64,000 nt of DNA from Sphingomonas hengshuiensis (GTDB lineage Bacteria; Pseudomonadota; Alphaproteobacteria; Sphingomonadales; Sphingomonadaceae). Under the pieces are notes generated by a model. That model did no database searches, was not told the DNA's origin, and saw only the letters and a program-made list of their open reading frames with translations. A program made the position numbers and the translations under genes. This document shows, in pieces, positions 43,988 to 51,176 of this stretch (position 1 is its first letter; the number at the start of each line of letters is the position of its first letter). Location of the stretch: contig QFNF01000007.1 in NCBI GenBank assembly GCA_003240755.1, positions 62,001 through 126,000 on the forward strand, given 5' to 3'.

Positions 43988-44326
43988 ATGACCTACGTCG
44001 TCACCGACGCCTGCATCCGCTGCAAATATATGGACTGCGTCGAGGTGTGTCCGGTCGACTGCTTCTATGAGGGCGAGAACATGCTCGTCATCAATCCCAG
44101 CGAATGCATCGATTGCGGCGTGTGCGAGCCCGAATGCCCTGCCGAAGCGATCCTGCCCGATACCGAGAGCGGGCTGGAGCAGTGGCTGGAGTTGAACAAC
44201 ACCTATTCGGCGCAATGGCCTAACGTCACCCGCAACGCCAACCAGACGCCGCCCGATGCCGATCAGTGGAAGGGTGTCGAGAACAAGATCGAGCATTTCT
44301 CAGCCGAGCCGGGCGCGGGCGACTGA
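43988..44326 (+). CDS. fdxA: Ferredoxin family protein (7Fe-8S type)
   Basis: This 112-residue protein starts [58 protein letters not shown], with the cysteines of one 3Fe-4S and one 4Fe-4S centre. A long C-terminal extension ends [11 protein letters not shown], as in FdxA of alphaproteobacteria. It transfers electrons; partners are unknown. The ATG at 43988 is the family start. It lies 40 bases after the S4 gene and is followed by a terminator. Confidence 0.94.
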   Translation: MTYVVTDACIRCKYMDCVEVCPVDCFYEGENMLVINPSECIDCGVCEPECPAEAILPDTESGLEQWLELNNTYSAQWPNVTRNANQTPPDADQWKGVENKIEHFSAEPGAGD

Positions 44327-44340
44327 CCCTTTTCCGATCA

Positions 44341-44356
44341 TATTCCACGTGAAACG
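44341..44356. promoter_or_regulatory. Candidate parS site after fdxA
   Basis: TATTCCACGTGAAACG has the CACGTG core with good flanks and matches TGTTCCACGTGAAACA at 14 of 16 positions. It lies in the gap between fdxA and carD, about 6.7 kb past parB. Confidence 0.65.
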
Positions 44357-44358
44357 AT

Positions 44359-44389
44359 CGCCGGACCGCGACAGCGGTTCCGGCGTTTT
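44359..44389 (+). terminator. Intrinsic terminator after fdxA
   Basis: CGCCGGACCGC and GCGGTTCCGGCG form an 11-bp stem with one bulged base and a GACA loop, followed by TTTT. It closes the helicase-S4-fdxA unit. Confidence 0.85.
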
Positions 44390-44566
44390 GGCTTTGCGCT
44401 GGTAATTTTGTTGCAATGCTGTTATACGCGGCGGCGACGGCGGCAGTTTCATGCCCCGCCCGGAGATCACCTTTAGCTCGTTCCCCTGTCGTCTTGTCAG
44501 CTCCCGCCGGATCCAGCGTGGGCAACAGGCGATGCGTTCGGGACGACGACCACGGAAAGGTTACCA

Positions 44567-45100
44567 ATGGCTGCCAAGGCATTGTCCTTCGATGTCGGCG
44601 ATTATGTCGTGTACCCCAAGCACGGTGTCGGCCGTGTGATCGAACTCCAGCGTAGCGAGATCGCTGGCATGCAACTCGAACTCTATGTGCTGCGCTTCGA
44701 AAAGGAGCGGATGACCCTGCGCGTTCCGACCAACAAGGCGGAAAGCGTCGGCATGCGCAAGCTGTCGTCGGACAAGACGATGCGCGAAGCGATGGAAACG
44801 CTGAAGGGCAAGCCCAAGGTCAAGCGGACCATGTGGTCGCGCCGTGCACAGGAATATGAAGCGAAGATCAATTCGGGCGATCTGGTGTCGATCGCCGAAG
44901 TGGTCCGCGACCTGTTCCGCGCCGACGATCAGCCCGAGCAGAGCTATTCCGAACGCCAGATCTTCGAAGCGGCGGCCAGCCGCCTGGCACGCGAACTGGC
45001 GGCGATGGAACAGGTCGACGAGCCGAAGGCGCTGGAGCGGATCATCGAAATCCTGCGGGATGCCGCGGCGATCTATAACAAGGAAAAGACCGCCGCCTGA
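44567..45100 (+). CDS. carD: CarD family transcriptional regulator
   Basis: This 177-residue protein has an N-terminal RNA-polymerase-interacting (RID) domain, FDVGDYVVYPKHGVGRVIELQRSEIAGMQLELYVLRFEKERMTLRVP (about 6-55), and a C-terminal helical DNA-contacting domain ending RIIEILRDAAAIYNKEKTAA. CarD/CdnL stabilises the open complex at ribosomal and other promoters in alphaproteobacteria and affects growth. It has a leader of about 175 bases after the upstream terminator and a strong terminator downstream, so it is monocistronic. Confidence 0.95.
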   Translation: MAAKALSFDVGDYVVYPKHGVGRVIELQRSEIAGMQLELYVLRFEKERMTLRVPTNKAESVGMRKLSSDKTMREAMETLKGKPKVKRTMWSRRAQEYEAKINSGDLVSIAEVVRDLFRADDQPEQSYSERQIFEAAASRLARELAAMEQVDEPKALERIIEILRDAAAIYNKEKTAA

Positions 45101-45128
45101 ACGGGGGGCTTGGTACTTACCGGTGAAG

Positions 45129-45161
45129 AAAAGGGGCGGCCGGTCACGGTCGCCCCTTTTT
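45129..45161 (+). terminator. Intrinsic terminator after carD
   Basis: AAAAGGGGCG and CGCCCCTTTT form a 10-bp stem, followed by a T. The rest of the gap before the next gene (45162-45202) shows no feature. Confidence 0.9.
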
Positions 45162-45202
45162 GCTGGACACCCGGACCGATCGATCCGGTCCGGGTGCTGT
45201 CG

Positions 45203-47398
45203 TCAGGCGATCGCGTGGAGGCGATCGAGATATTTGTCGAGCGTGATCGGATAGTCGCGTACGCGCACCCCGGTGGCGTTGTAGATCGCATTGGCCACCG
45301 CCGCGCCGACGCCACACAGCCCCAGTTCGCCCACGCCCTTCGCCTTCATCGGGTTGGCCTTGTCATCCGCCTCGTCGAGGAACACGACCTCCTGATGCGG
45401 AATATCGGCGTGGACCGGTACTTCGTAGCTGGCAAGGTCGTGATTGACGAACATGCCGAAGCGCTTGTCGACCGCCAGTTCCTCCATCAGCGCCGATCCG
45501 ACGCCCATCGTCATCGCGCCGATCACCTGGCTGCGCGCCGAGATGGGGTTGATGATCCGTCCGGCGGCACATACCGCCAGCATCCGCCGCAGCCGGGTGA
45601 CGCCGGTATAGGCATCGACGGCGACCTCGACGAAATGCGCGCCGAACGTTGCGAACTGATATTGCTTGCTGAAGTCGCCGAACTCGATCTTGTCCTCGGC
45701 GCTGAGCGGCCGCTGCGCCGCCGCGTCGCGTAGCGCCACCGATCGGTTGCCGCTGGACACGCGCCCGTCGGCGAACACCGCATCGGCCTGCATCCCCAGC
45801 CGCTGCACGACCTGTTCGCGCAGCCTGACGCAGGCGGCATAGACGCCGGCAGTGGAATTGGCCGCGCCCCATTGCCCGCCCGACCCGGCCGATACCGGAT
45901 AGGCTGAACTGCCCAGCCGCACCTCGACCGCGTCGACCGGTACGCCCAGCATCTCGGCGGCGGTCTGGGCGATGATCGTGTAGCTGCCGGTGCCGATATC
46001 GGTCATGTCGGTTTCGACCGCCACCCGTCCGTCCGACGACAGGCGGACACGTGCGCCCGACGTCATGTTGACATGGTTGCGGAACGCGGCGGCGACTCCC
46101 GTGCCGATCAGCCATTTGCCGTCGCGGACCTGTGCCGGCGTCGCGTTGCGCTTCGCCCAGCCGAAACGGTCGGCCCCTTCGGTCAGGCAGCGGACCAACT
46201 GGCGTTGCGAGAACCGCTTGTCCGGATGGGACGGATCCACCTGCGTGTCGTTCCGGATGCGGAAGGCGACAGGGTCCATCCCCAGCTTTTCCGCCATTTC
46301 GTCGATCGCGATCTCAAGCGCCATCATCCCCGGCGCCTCGCCCGGCGCACGCATCGCATTGCCTTCGGGAAGGTCGAGCACCGCCAGCCGCATCGCGGCC
46401 AGCCGGTTTGCGCCGGCATAGAGCAGCTTCGTCTGGTTGACGGCCGCCTCGGGCCCGCCATCGGGCTGGTCGCCCGAGCCGCTCTCATGACCGATCGCGG
46501 TCAGCAATCCGTCACGGGTCGCGCCGAGCCGGATGCGCTGGCGCGTGGCCGGGCGATGCGTCGTGTTGTTGGCCATCATCGGGCGTGGCATCGCCAGCTT
46601 CACCGGCCGCTTCGCCGCCCGCGCGCCCAATGCCGCCAGCACCGCATCGGCGCGCAGGAACAGCTTGCCGCCAAAGCCACCGCCGACATAGGGGGACAAC
46701 AACGTCACCTTGTCCTTCGGGATTCCCAGCGTCGTCGCAAGGTCGCCGCGACCCCAGTCGATCATCTGGTTCGACGTCCACACCGTCAACGCATCGCCAT
46801 TCCACGCGGCGATCGATGCGAACGGTTCCATCATCGCATGGCTATGGTCGGGGGTGGTATATTCGGCGTCCAGCTTGACCGGCGCGGCGGCATAGGCGCT
46901 CTCGAAGCTGCCGACCCGAGCCTCCCCATCGTCGCCCGGGGCGGGTTTGGCGGTCTTGAGCGCTTCGTCGAGATCGAACCGGCCCTTGGCGCGGGCATAA
47001 TCGACGCGGACCAGTGCGGCGGCGGCACGCGCCTGTTCGAACGTCTCCGCGACGACCACCGCCACCGCCTGGTGATAATGGTCGACGGTGGGACCGGCGA
47101 GCAGCTTGACCGTGTTCATCCGGCCCTTGCCGAGCTTGCCGGCGTCCTGCGCGGTGACGATCGCCAGCACGCCCGGCGCGGCGCGCGCCGCGCTGGTATC
47201 GATCGAGCGGATCGTGCCTTTCGCCACGCCCGCCGCGACGATCGCGCCATATGCCGGATCGGCGACCTCACGATGATGCTCATACGCATAGGGAGCAAGG
47301 CCGGCAGTCTTGAGCGGGCCGTCGATCCGCGGCAGCGCGCGGCCGACCGCCTGTTTGCGGTCGATCGGGTTGGTCCCGGCGGGGGAATCGAACTTCAT
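45203..47398 (-). CDS. Molybdenum-binding subunit of xanthine dehydrogenase-family enzyme (PaoC-like)
   Basis: This 731-residue large subunit of a molybdenum hydroxylase has RALPRIDGPLKTAGLAPYAYEH at the start, the TPDHSHAMMEPFASIAAW region, SPYVGGGFGGKLF (molybdopterin contact), and near the end GVGELGLCGVGAAVANAIYNATG, which carries the catalytic-position Glu (KGVGELGL). No Tat signal is visible; in PaoABC it is exported with the Tat-signal subunit. Substrates of such enzymes include aromatic aldehydes. It is last in a three-gene operon; a start at 47398 gives the family N-terminus. Confidence 0.92.
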   Translation of the reverse strand: MKFDSPAGTNPIDRKQAVGRALPRIDGPLKTAGLAPYAYEHHREVADPAYGAIVAAGVAKGTIRSIDTSAARAAPGVLAIVTAQDAGKLGKGRMNTVKLLAGPTVDHYHQAVAVVVAETFEQARAAAALVRVDYARAKGRFDLDEALKTAKPAPGDDGEARVGSFESAYAAAPVKLDAEYTTPDHSHAMMEPFASIAAWNGDALTVWTSNQMIDWGRGDLATTLGIPKDKVTLLSPYVGGGFGGKLFLRADAVLAALGARAAKRPVKLAMPRPMMANNTTHRPATRQRIRLGATRDGLLTAIGHESGSGDQPDGGPEAAVNQTKLLYAGANRLAAMRLAVLDLPEGNAMRAPGEAPGMMALEIAIDEMAEKLGMDPVAFRIRNDTQVDPSHPDKRFSQRQLVRCLTEGADRFGWAKRNATPAQVRDGKWLIGTGVAAAFRNHVNMTSGARVRLSSDGRVAVETDMTDIGTGSYTIIAQTAAEMLGVPVDAVEVRLGSSAYPVSAGSGGQWGAANSTAGVYAACVRLREQVVQRLGMQADAVFADGRVSSGNRSVALRDAAAQRPLSAEDKIEFGDFSKQYQFATFGAHFVEVAVDAYTGVTRLRRMLAVCAAGRIINPISARSQVIGAMTMGVGSALMEELAVDKRFGMFVNHDLASYEVPVHADIPHQEVVFLDEADDKANPMKAKGVGELGLCGVGAAVANAIYNATGVRVRDYPITLDKYLDRLHAIA

Positions 47399-47402
47399 GG
47401 CG

Positions 47403-48365
47403 TCAGGCCCTGTTCTGGTCGGCGGCTTGCGCAAGGACGGAAGCGAGCGCACGGGTCGCAAGCGGTACCTTGAAGGCATTGTCCTTCGTCGGTGTCGCGC
47501 CCTGGAATGCGCGGGCGGTGACGGCGGCGGCACCCTGGGGGAGCAGAGCGTCGGCTGCCTCGACCCGCCACGGACGCGGTGCGACGCCGCCGAATGCGAC
47601 GCGCCCGGTGCCGTCGCGCTGGATCACCGCCGCGACCGATACCAACGCATAGGCATAGGAGGCCCGGTCGCGCACCTTTTCATAGAAATGCCGGCCGCCG
47701 ATCGGGCGGGGCAGGGTGACTGCCGTAATCAGCTCACCGGGCCGCAGCACCGTGTCCTGATCGGGTCGGTCGCCCCAGAGGCGGTGGAAGTCGGCGATCG
47801 CGATCGAGCGGCGCCGTCCCCCCGCGTCGACCGTCTCGACCACCGCGTCGAGCACACGCATCGCCACCGCCATGTCGCCGGGAAAGGTGGCGATGCAATG
47901 GCTCGACACGCCGATGACGCCCAGTTGGCGGGAATAACCGCCGATCGCCGCGCAACCCGACCCAGGCTTGCGTTTGTTGCAGGCCATGTTGGTGTCGTAG
48001 AAATAGGGGCAGCGGGTGCGTTGGAGGAGGTTGCCGGCGGTCGACGCCTTGTTACGCAACTGTCCGCTGGCACCGGCGACGATCGCGCGGGTCAGCACGC
48101 CGTAATCGCGCCGGACGCGGTCGTCGGCGGCGAGATCGGTGTTGGAAACCAGCGCGCCGATGCGCAGGCCGCCATCGCCCGTACGTTCGATCCGGTCGAG
48201 CTGCAGATCCTGCACGTCGACCAGATGGGTCGGCGTCTCGACCTCGATCTTCATCAGGTCGAGCAGGTTGGTGCCGCCGGCGATGAATTTCGCACCAGGC
48301 CGCGATGCGACGATCCGTGCCGCCTCGACCGGGTCCTTCGCACGCTCATAGGTGAATGCTCTCAT
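47403..48365 (-). CDS. FAD-binding subunit of xanthine dehydrogenase-family enzyme (PaoB-like)
   Basis: This 320-residue subunit starts [39 protein letters not shown], the FAD-binding motif of the family (GGTNLLDLM at about 31-39), and holds the Cys-containing [30 protein letters not shown], which in PaoB binds an additional Fe-S cluster. It passes electrons from the molybdenum site through FAD. It overlaps the 2Fe-2S gene (ATGA) and is four bases from the large-subunit gene. Confidence 0.93.
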   Translation of the reverse strand: MRAFTYERAKDPVEAARIVASRPGAKFIAGGTNLLDLMKIEVETPTHLVDVQDLQLDRIERTGDGGLRIGALVSNTDLAADDRVRRDYGVLTRAIVAGASGQLRNKASTAGNLLQRTRCPYFYDTNMACNKRKPGSGCAAIGGYSRQLGVIGVSSHCIATFPGDMAVAMRVLDAVVETVDAGGRRRSIAIADFHRLWGDRPDQDTVLRPGELITAVTLPRPIGGRHFYEKVRDRASYAYALVSVAAVIQRDGTGRVAFGGVAPRPWRVEAADALLPQGAAAVTARAFQGATPTKDNAFKVPLATRALASVLAQAADQNRA

Positions 48366-48994
48366 GCGCCCGCGACCTCCGCCATGGCATCGGCAATGTT
48401 GGAATAGGCACCGCAGCGGCAGATATTGCCGCTCATCCGTTCGCGCATTTCCATGTTGGTGGCGCGTGGCCGCGCGGTCAGGTCGGCCTGTACGTGGCTC
48501 GGGATGCCGCGCCTGATCTCGTCAAGTACCGCCACCGCCGAACATATCTGGCCCGGGGTGCAATAGCCGCATTGATAGCCGTCATGCTTCACGAACGCGG
48601 CCTGCATCGGATGCAGCTTGTCCGGCGTGCCGAGCCCCTCGATCGTCGTCACCCGGTCGCCGTCGTGCATCACCGCCAGCGTCAGGCAGGAATTGATCCG
48701 CCTGCCCTCGACCATCACCGTGCAGGCACCGCACTGCCCATGATCGCAGCCCTTCTTGGTGCCGGTAAGGTGAAGATGTTCGCGAAGCGCATCGAGCAGC
48801 GTGGTGCGCGTGTCGAGCGTCAGTTCGCGTGGGGTCCCGTTTACGGTCAGCCGTACCGGCATCGTCGGCGCCGGGGTGGCAGGTACCGGTGCCTGCGCGG
48901 CAGCGGACAGCGGTGTGGCGACCAGGGCGGCGGTTGCCGCTCCACCGGTCAGGACGCCGCGGCGCGACAATTCTAGTTCGGACGGCTCCGCCAT
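48362..48994 (-). CDS. 2Fe-2S subunit of xanthine dehydrogenase-family enzyme with Tat signal (PaoA-like)
   Basis: This 210-residue subunit starts with a twin-arginine signal ([19 protein letters not shown], about 11-29) followed by two 2Fe-2S domains: [22 protein letters not shown] and CGYCTPGQ...[11 protein letters not shown]. The Tat signal means the assembled enzyme works in the periplasm, as E. coli PaoABC does when detoxifying aromatic aldehydes. First gene of the operon; the cytosine dinucleotide insertion chaperone (PaoD) is not in the window. The ATG at 48994 is preceded only by a non-conserved ORF extension. Confidence 0.92.
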   Translation of the reverse strand: MAEPSELELSRRGVLTGGAATAALVATPLSAAAQAPVPATPAPTMPVRLTVNGTPRELTLDTRTTLLDALREHLHLTGTKKGCDHGQCGACTVMVEGRRINSCLTLAVMHDGDRVTTIEGLGTPDKLHPMQAAFVKHDGYQCGYCTPGQICSAVAVLDEIRRGIPSHVQADLTARPRATNMEMRERMSGNICRCGAYSNIADAMAEVAGA

Positions 48995-49118
48995 GGATCG
49001 AATCTTCCTTTCCGCCCGCTGGACGATGGGCGTCACGGGCACCACGCGCCCGGACGGGAAGATAACGCTATCGGGCCGGTTTGGTGCAACCGCTATCGAA
49101 ATAGGTACGCTATACGAC

Positions 49119-49149
49119 CTATGGCCGCACCCGCAGGGTACGGCCATAG
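49119..49149 (-). terminator. Hairpin between the small secreted gene and the Pao-like operon
   Basis: CTATGGCCG and CGGCCATAG form a perfect 9-bp stem with a 13-base loop, 21 bases after the small gene ends. It lacks a T-run, so it could be a weak terminator or a protein site before the operon. A second short dyad CTATCGAAATAG lies at 49093-49104. Confidence 0.45.
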
Positions 49150-49169
49150 TATCGGCAGCGCGGGGCGGT

Positions 49170-49481
49170 TCAGCGGCCGGCGAGCGCCGCGTCGAGATCG
49201 ACGCCGGCGGCCTGCCATTCGCCGCGGGTCTTGCAGGTGGTCCTCGGGATGAACGAACCGGTGATTTCGGTGCGGAAGCAGTAGCGGGCGTTGGGCGCTG
49301 CCTTGTAGGCGACGGCGGCCGGGCCGGCGGCAAGGGTGACGGTCAGCGGCAGCGCGGCGGCGGATGCGGTGGCGACGGGGCTCGGTGCCGGGGTCGGCGC
49401 GGCGTCGGGTTCGGCGGCGAAGGCCGAGGTGGTGGCGATGAGGCCGAGGACGATCGAGGTGGCGAAACGGATGGTGGTCAT
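49170..49481 (-). CDS. Small secreted hypothetical protein
   Basis: This 103-residue protein has an N-terminal signal peptide (MTTIRFATSIVLGLIATTSAFA), a Pro/Ala-rich linker, and a C-terminal part with RYCFRTEITGSFIPRTTCKTRGEWQAAGVDLDAA, where the two cysteines and the K-TRGEWQAAG motif recur in small secreted proteins of sphingomonads. No function is known. It is not clearly linked to the Pao-like operon downstream; a hairpin separates them. Confidence 0.75.
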   Translation of the reverse strand: MTTIRFATSIVLGLIATTSAFAAEPDAAPTPAPSPVATASAAALPLTVTLAAGPAAVAYKAAPNARYCFRTEITGSFIPRTTCKTRGEWQAAGVDLDAALAGR

Positions 49482-49556
49482 GATGCTGTCTCCCTGTGCG
49501 TTCCGGTTGTTTCCGGCGATGCCAGCAACATTGCAGCGACCGTGCCAGTTTTCCGC

Positions 49557-49604
49557 AATCAATGATTACAGATACTTATGATAAGACTACATATGTAGCT
49601 GTGG
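49557..49604. promoter_or_regulatory. AT-rich divergent control region with a 12-bp palindrome
   Basis: Within the 255-base gap between the small secreted gene and the aldehyde dehydrogenase gene, this stretch is far AT-richer than its surroundings. It contains the perfect palindrome CTACATATGTAG (49587-49598). It looks like promoter DNA with an operator, but no regulator was identified. Confidence 0.45.
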
Positions 49605-49736
49605 GATTTACCGCCAGAATGGCGTATTCCGCGCCAATGCTTGGCGAACGATGATCGGCATATGCTGCAACCGTGCAGGGTGGAGCAACGTTCTGGTCCG
49701 TATCCCGTTTGCCGGATGCAATTTCGAGGGCCCGTC

Positions 49737-51104
49737 ATGTTCAAAAGCGTCAATCCCGCCACTGGTCGGCAAATCGCGACCTATCCTGTCCTCACCGCCC
49801 AGGACGTCGATGCGAAGCTGGCGCAGGCGGCACAGGCATTTGATGCGTGGCGGAGGACATCGATCGCCGATCGCGTCGCGCTGCTCGAACGGATCGCCGA
49901 TCGATACGACGCGAACAGGGACCGGCTGGCGCGGATGGCGACGCAGGAGATGGGCAAGACGCTGACGTCAGCGATGGCGGAGGTCGAGAAATGCGCCGCC
50001 GCGTTCCGCCATTATGCCAGCCACGGGCCGGCGATGCTCGAGCCGCAATCCTACACGCTGGCCAATGGCGGCAGTGCCGAGGTCCGCTGGCTGCCGCAGG
50101 GGCCGGTGCTGGCGATCATGCCGTGGAACTTCCCCTATTGGCAGGCGGTGCGCTTCCTCGCGCCGACCATTCTGGCCGGCAATGTCGGGCTGCTGAAACA
50201 TGCCAGCATCGTACAGGGCGTCGCCGGGCTGATGGAGGAGATGGTACGCGACGCGGGTGCGCCCGACGGGCTGTTCCAGAACCTTGCCATCCGGTCGGAC
50301 GCGGTCGGCGCCATCATCGCCGACGACCGGGTCGTCGCGGTGACGCTGACCGGCAGTGAAGGTGCTGGCGTCGCGGTCGCCGAACAGGCCGGGCGCAATC
50401 TCAAGAAGGTCGTGCTGGAACTGGGCGGGTCGGACCCGTTCGTGGTAATGCCCTCGGCCGATATCGATGCGGCGGTGAAGGCGGCGGTCACGGCAAGGGT
50501 GCAGAATAGCGGCCAGTCGTGCATCTGCGCCAAGCGGATGATCGTCCATGCCGATATCTACGATGCGTTCCTCGCCAAATTCGCCGACGCGATGCGCGCG
50601 GTACGGGCGGGCGATCCGCTGGACCCGGCCAGCGACATGGGGCCGCTGTCGAGCTTCGAACAGCGCGATACCGTGGTCGAACAGATTGCGGAGGCCAGGC
50701 GGCAGGGCGCGACCTTGCTGGTCGGCGGCGAACAGCCCGATCTGCCGGGGGCCTATCTGACCGCCGGCATCCTGACCGACATCCCGTCCGACAGCCCGCT
50801 GATGGCCGAGGAGATTTTCGGACCCGTCGCGATGGTGTTCCGTGCCGCCGATATCGACGATGCGATCCGCATCGCCAACGATATCCCCTTCGGCCTCGGA
50901 TCGTCGGTGTGGACCAGCGACGCCGGGGAGCAGGACCGGTTCGTCCGCGAGATCGAAGCGGGGATGACCGCGATCAACCAGATGCTCGCTTCCTCGGCGG
51001 AGGTGCCGTTTGGGGGTATCAAGCGGTCGGGCCATGGTCGGGAACTGGGATCCTTCGGGCTGCATGAATTCATGAACGCGAAGACCGTGCTGCGATCGGG
51101 CTGA
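49737..51104 (+). CDS. NAD(P)-dependent aldehyde dehydrogenase (succinate-semialdehyde type)
   Basis: This 455-residue enzyme contains NPATGRQI at the start, PWNFPYWQAVR (cofactor pocket), VTLTGSEGAGVAVAEQAGRNLKKVVLELGGSDPFVV with the general-base Glu, and GQSCICAKRMIVH, where the nucleophilic Cys lies (NSGQSCICAKR). The form and length fit the GabD/Sad group that oxidises succinate semialdehyde to succinate, though other aldehydes are possible. The start at ATG 49737 gives the family N-terminus (MFKSVNPATGR). Confidence 0.92.
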   Translation: MFKSVNPATGRQIATYPVLTAQDVDAKLAQAAQAFDAWRRTSIADRVALLERIADRYDANRDRLARMATQEMGKTLTSAMAEVEKCAAAFRHYASHGPAMLEPQSYTLANGGSAEVRWLPQGPVLAIMPWNFPYWQAVRFLAPTILAGNVGLLKHASIVQGVAGLMEEMVRDAGAPDGLFQNLAIRSDAVGAIIADDRVVAVTLTGSEGAGVAVAEQAGRNLKKVVLELGGSDPFVVMPSADIDAAVKAAVTARVQNSGQSCICAKRMIVHADIYDAFLAKFADAMRAVRAGDPLDPASDMGPLSSFEQRDTVVEQIAEARRQGATLLVGGEQPDLPGAYLTAGILTDIPSDSPLMAEEIFGPVAMVFRAADIDDAIRIANDIPFGLGSSVWTSDAGEQDRFVREIEAGMTAINQMLASSAEVPFGGIKRSGHGRELGSFGLHEFMNAKTVLRSG

Positions 51105-51176
51105 TCCGTCACCGGACGGGTGGCGGAGGCGCGGCGCGCGTGGCAGGATGCCCCCAAACACAACAAGGGGTTATGA

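Noticed and set aside
44416..44655. Small plus-strand frames in the carD leader
   Set aside because: No family resemblance; they overlap carD and its leader, so they are probably chance frames.
49559..49762. 67-codon minus-strand frame in the divergent gap, Cys-rich (CSICRSSFAKHW)
   Set aside because: No ribosome site, overlaps the aldehyde dehydrogenase start, and the gap looks regulatory.
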